The notes under the pieces were generated by a model, which saw nothing but the letters and a program-made list of their open reading frames with translations, searched no databases and was not told where the DNA came from. From CAYUUP01 sp964447925 (lineage in GTDB: Bacteria; Bacillota; Clostridia; Oscillospirales; Oscillospiraceae), in the NCBI GenBank assembly GCA_964447925.1, contig CAYUUP010000083.1, forward strand, positions 1 to 6,686: a stretch of DNA of 6,686 nt, given 5' to 3'. The position numbers and the translations under genes are program-made. Below are positions 6,237 through 6,686 of the stretch, piece after piece; positions within the stretch are counted from its first letter, which is position 1, and each line of letters begins with the position of its first letter.

Positions 6237-6686
6237 GAGAGATTGCTGAAGCTGAAGCCCGCTGTGGGGCGTTTTGCCCATGCCGTGGCCTTGGTCAGTT
6301 TTGTATCCTTCCTGTTTATCGCCGCGCTGTGCGTGACAGACGTGGCGCTGGATCTCCTGCTGCATAGCCCCATTGTTGGGGCCTATGAGTTGGTGCAGCA
6401 GAGCATGATCTGCGGCGTTTTCTGTGCTTTCGCTTACGGTCAGACGGAGAAATCCCACATCAACATGACCATCTTCCTGCAGAAGATGCCTCAGAGGATC
6501 CGGATGGCGATTTTTGCCGTTATGCAGGTGCTGTCTGTGGGGATCTCGGTGCTGCTGAGCTATGCGGCTGGAATACAGATCATCACTGCCTACACCTCCG
6601 GCACGGTGACGGGAATGCTTTATATCCCACTGTGGCCCTTCTATGTGGTGGAATTTTTGGCAGTCATCGCTTTTACACTGACGCTG
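6234..6686 (+). CDS. dctQ: TRAP transporter small permease subunit DctQ (3'-truncated by window edge)
   Basis: This is the small membrane subunit that pairs with DctM in TRAP transporters. My translation from the ATG at 6234 is open through the last base of the window and gives 151 residues. The family is usually about 160-180 residues, so most of the protein is present. Four hydrophobic segments are visible, roughly at residues 15-40, 50-72, 88-108 and 125-151, matching the family's four helices. Between the second and third lies the family-like stretch GAYELVQQSMICGVFCAFAYGQTEKSHINMTIFLQKMP (48-85), with the usual early glutamate and the His-Ile pair followed by a charged/amphipathic segment. 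The Pro-Trp-Pro region (IPLWPFYVVEF, 132-142) is also typical. It follows dctM by 12 nt and is therefore the third gene of the operon. Its stop lies beyond the window. Confidence 0.88.
   Translation, partial: MERLLKLKPAVGRFAHAVALVSFVSFLFIAALCVTDVALDLLLHSPIVGAYELVQQSMICGVFCAFAYGQTEKSHINMTIFLQKMPQRIRMAIFAVMQVLSVGISVLLSYAAGIQIITAYTSGTVTGMLYIPLWPFYVVEFLAVIAFTLTL

Noticed and set aside
1..6686. CRISPR arrays, tRNA/rRNA genes, insertion sequences, phage or defence genes
   Set aside because: No regularly spaced repeats, cloverleaf patterns, transposase motifs or terminal inverted repeats were seen. Nearly all sequence is explained by transporter genes and prfC.

Overview
The window looks like a chromosomal segment of a fairly GC-rich member of the Clostridia. 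Oscillospiraceae-type gut anaerobes (the Flavonifractor, Lawsonibacter or Oscillibacter neighbourhood) fit best. This rests on strong AGGAGG-type ribosome binding sites, GC-rich coding sequence with AT-rich promoters, and protein styles typical of that group. It is an inference from style; no database search was made. All genes are on the + strand, and coding sequence fills almost everything.

Layout, left to right. (1) Positions 3-797: the C-terminal ~60% of a uracil/xanthine permease (NCS2 family, UraA/PyrP-like), cut by the window edge. (2) Positions 798-918: a short spacer holding a perfect 11-bp hairpin. (3) Positions 919-1869: a complete AEC (auxin efflux carrier-type) membrane transporter starting at GTG. 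(4) Positions 1870-2049: a 180-nt, relatively AT-rich leader with several overlapping inverted repeats. (5) Positions 2050-3642: prfC, peptide chain release factor 3, complete and of normal length. (6) Positions 3643-3858: an intergenic region with two intrinsic terminators and then a well-formed sigma-A-type promoter. (7) From 3859 to the right edge: a TRAP transporter operon in the order dctP, dctM, dctQ. It is interrupted by exactly 100 Ns (4856-4955), which hide the end of dctP and the start of dctM. dctQ runs off the window.

How the genes work together. The TRAP operon is one functional unit: a lipoprotein solute receptor (DctP), the large ion-coupled permease (DctM) and the small membrane subunit (DctQ). 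It most likely imports an organic acid or another carboxylate with a sodium gradient. It is insulated from prfC by tandem terminators and driven by its own promoter, which overlaps a 16-bp AT palindrome. Its Shine-Dalgarno sequence is followed at once by its own complement, so the start region could fold and hide the ribosome binding site. The other genes (nucleobase permease, AEC carrier, RF3) are housekeeping or transport functions with no obvious link to one another.

I found no CRISPR array, tRNA, rRNA, insertion sequence, phage gene or defence gene, and nothing that amounts to a new biological system. The points most worth a second look are the regulatory architecture in front of dctP, the P-M-Q gene order, and the structured leader before prfC.
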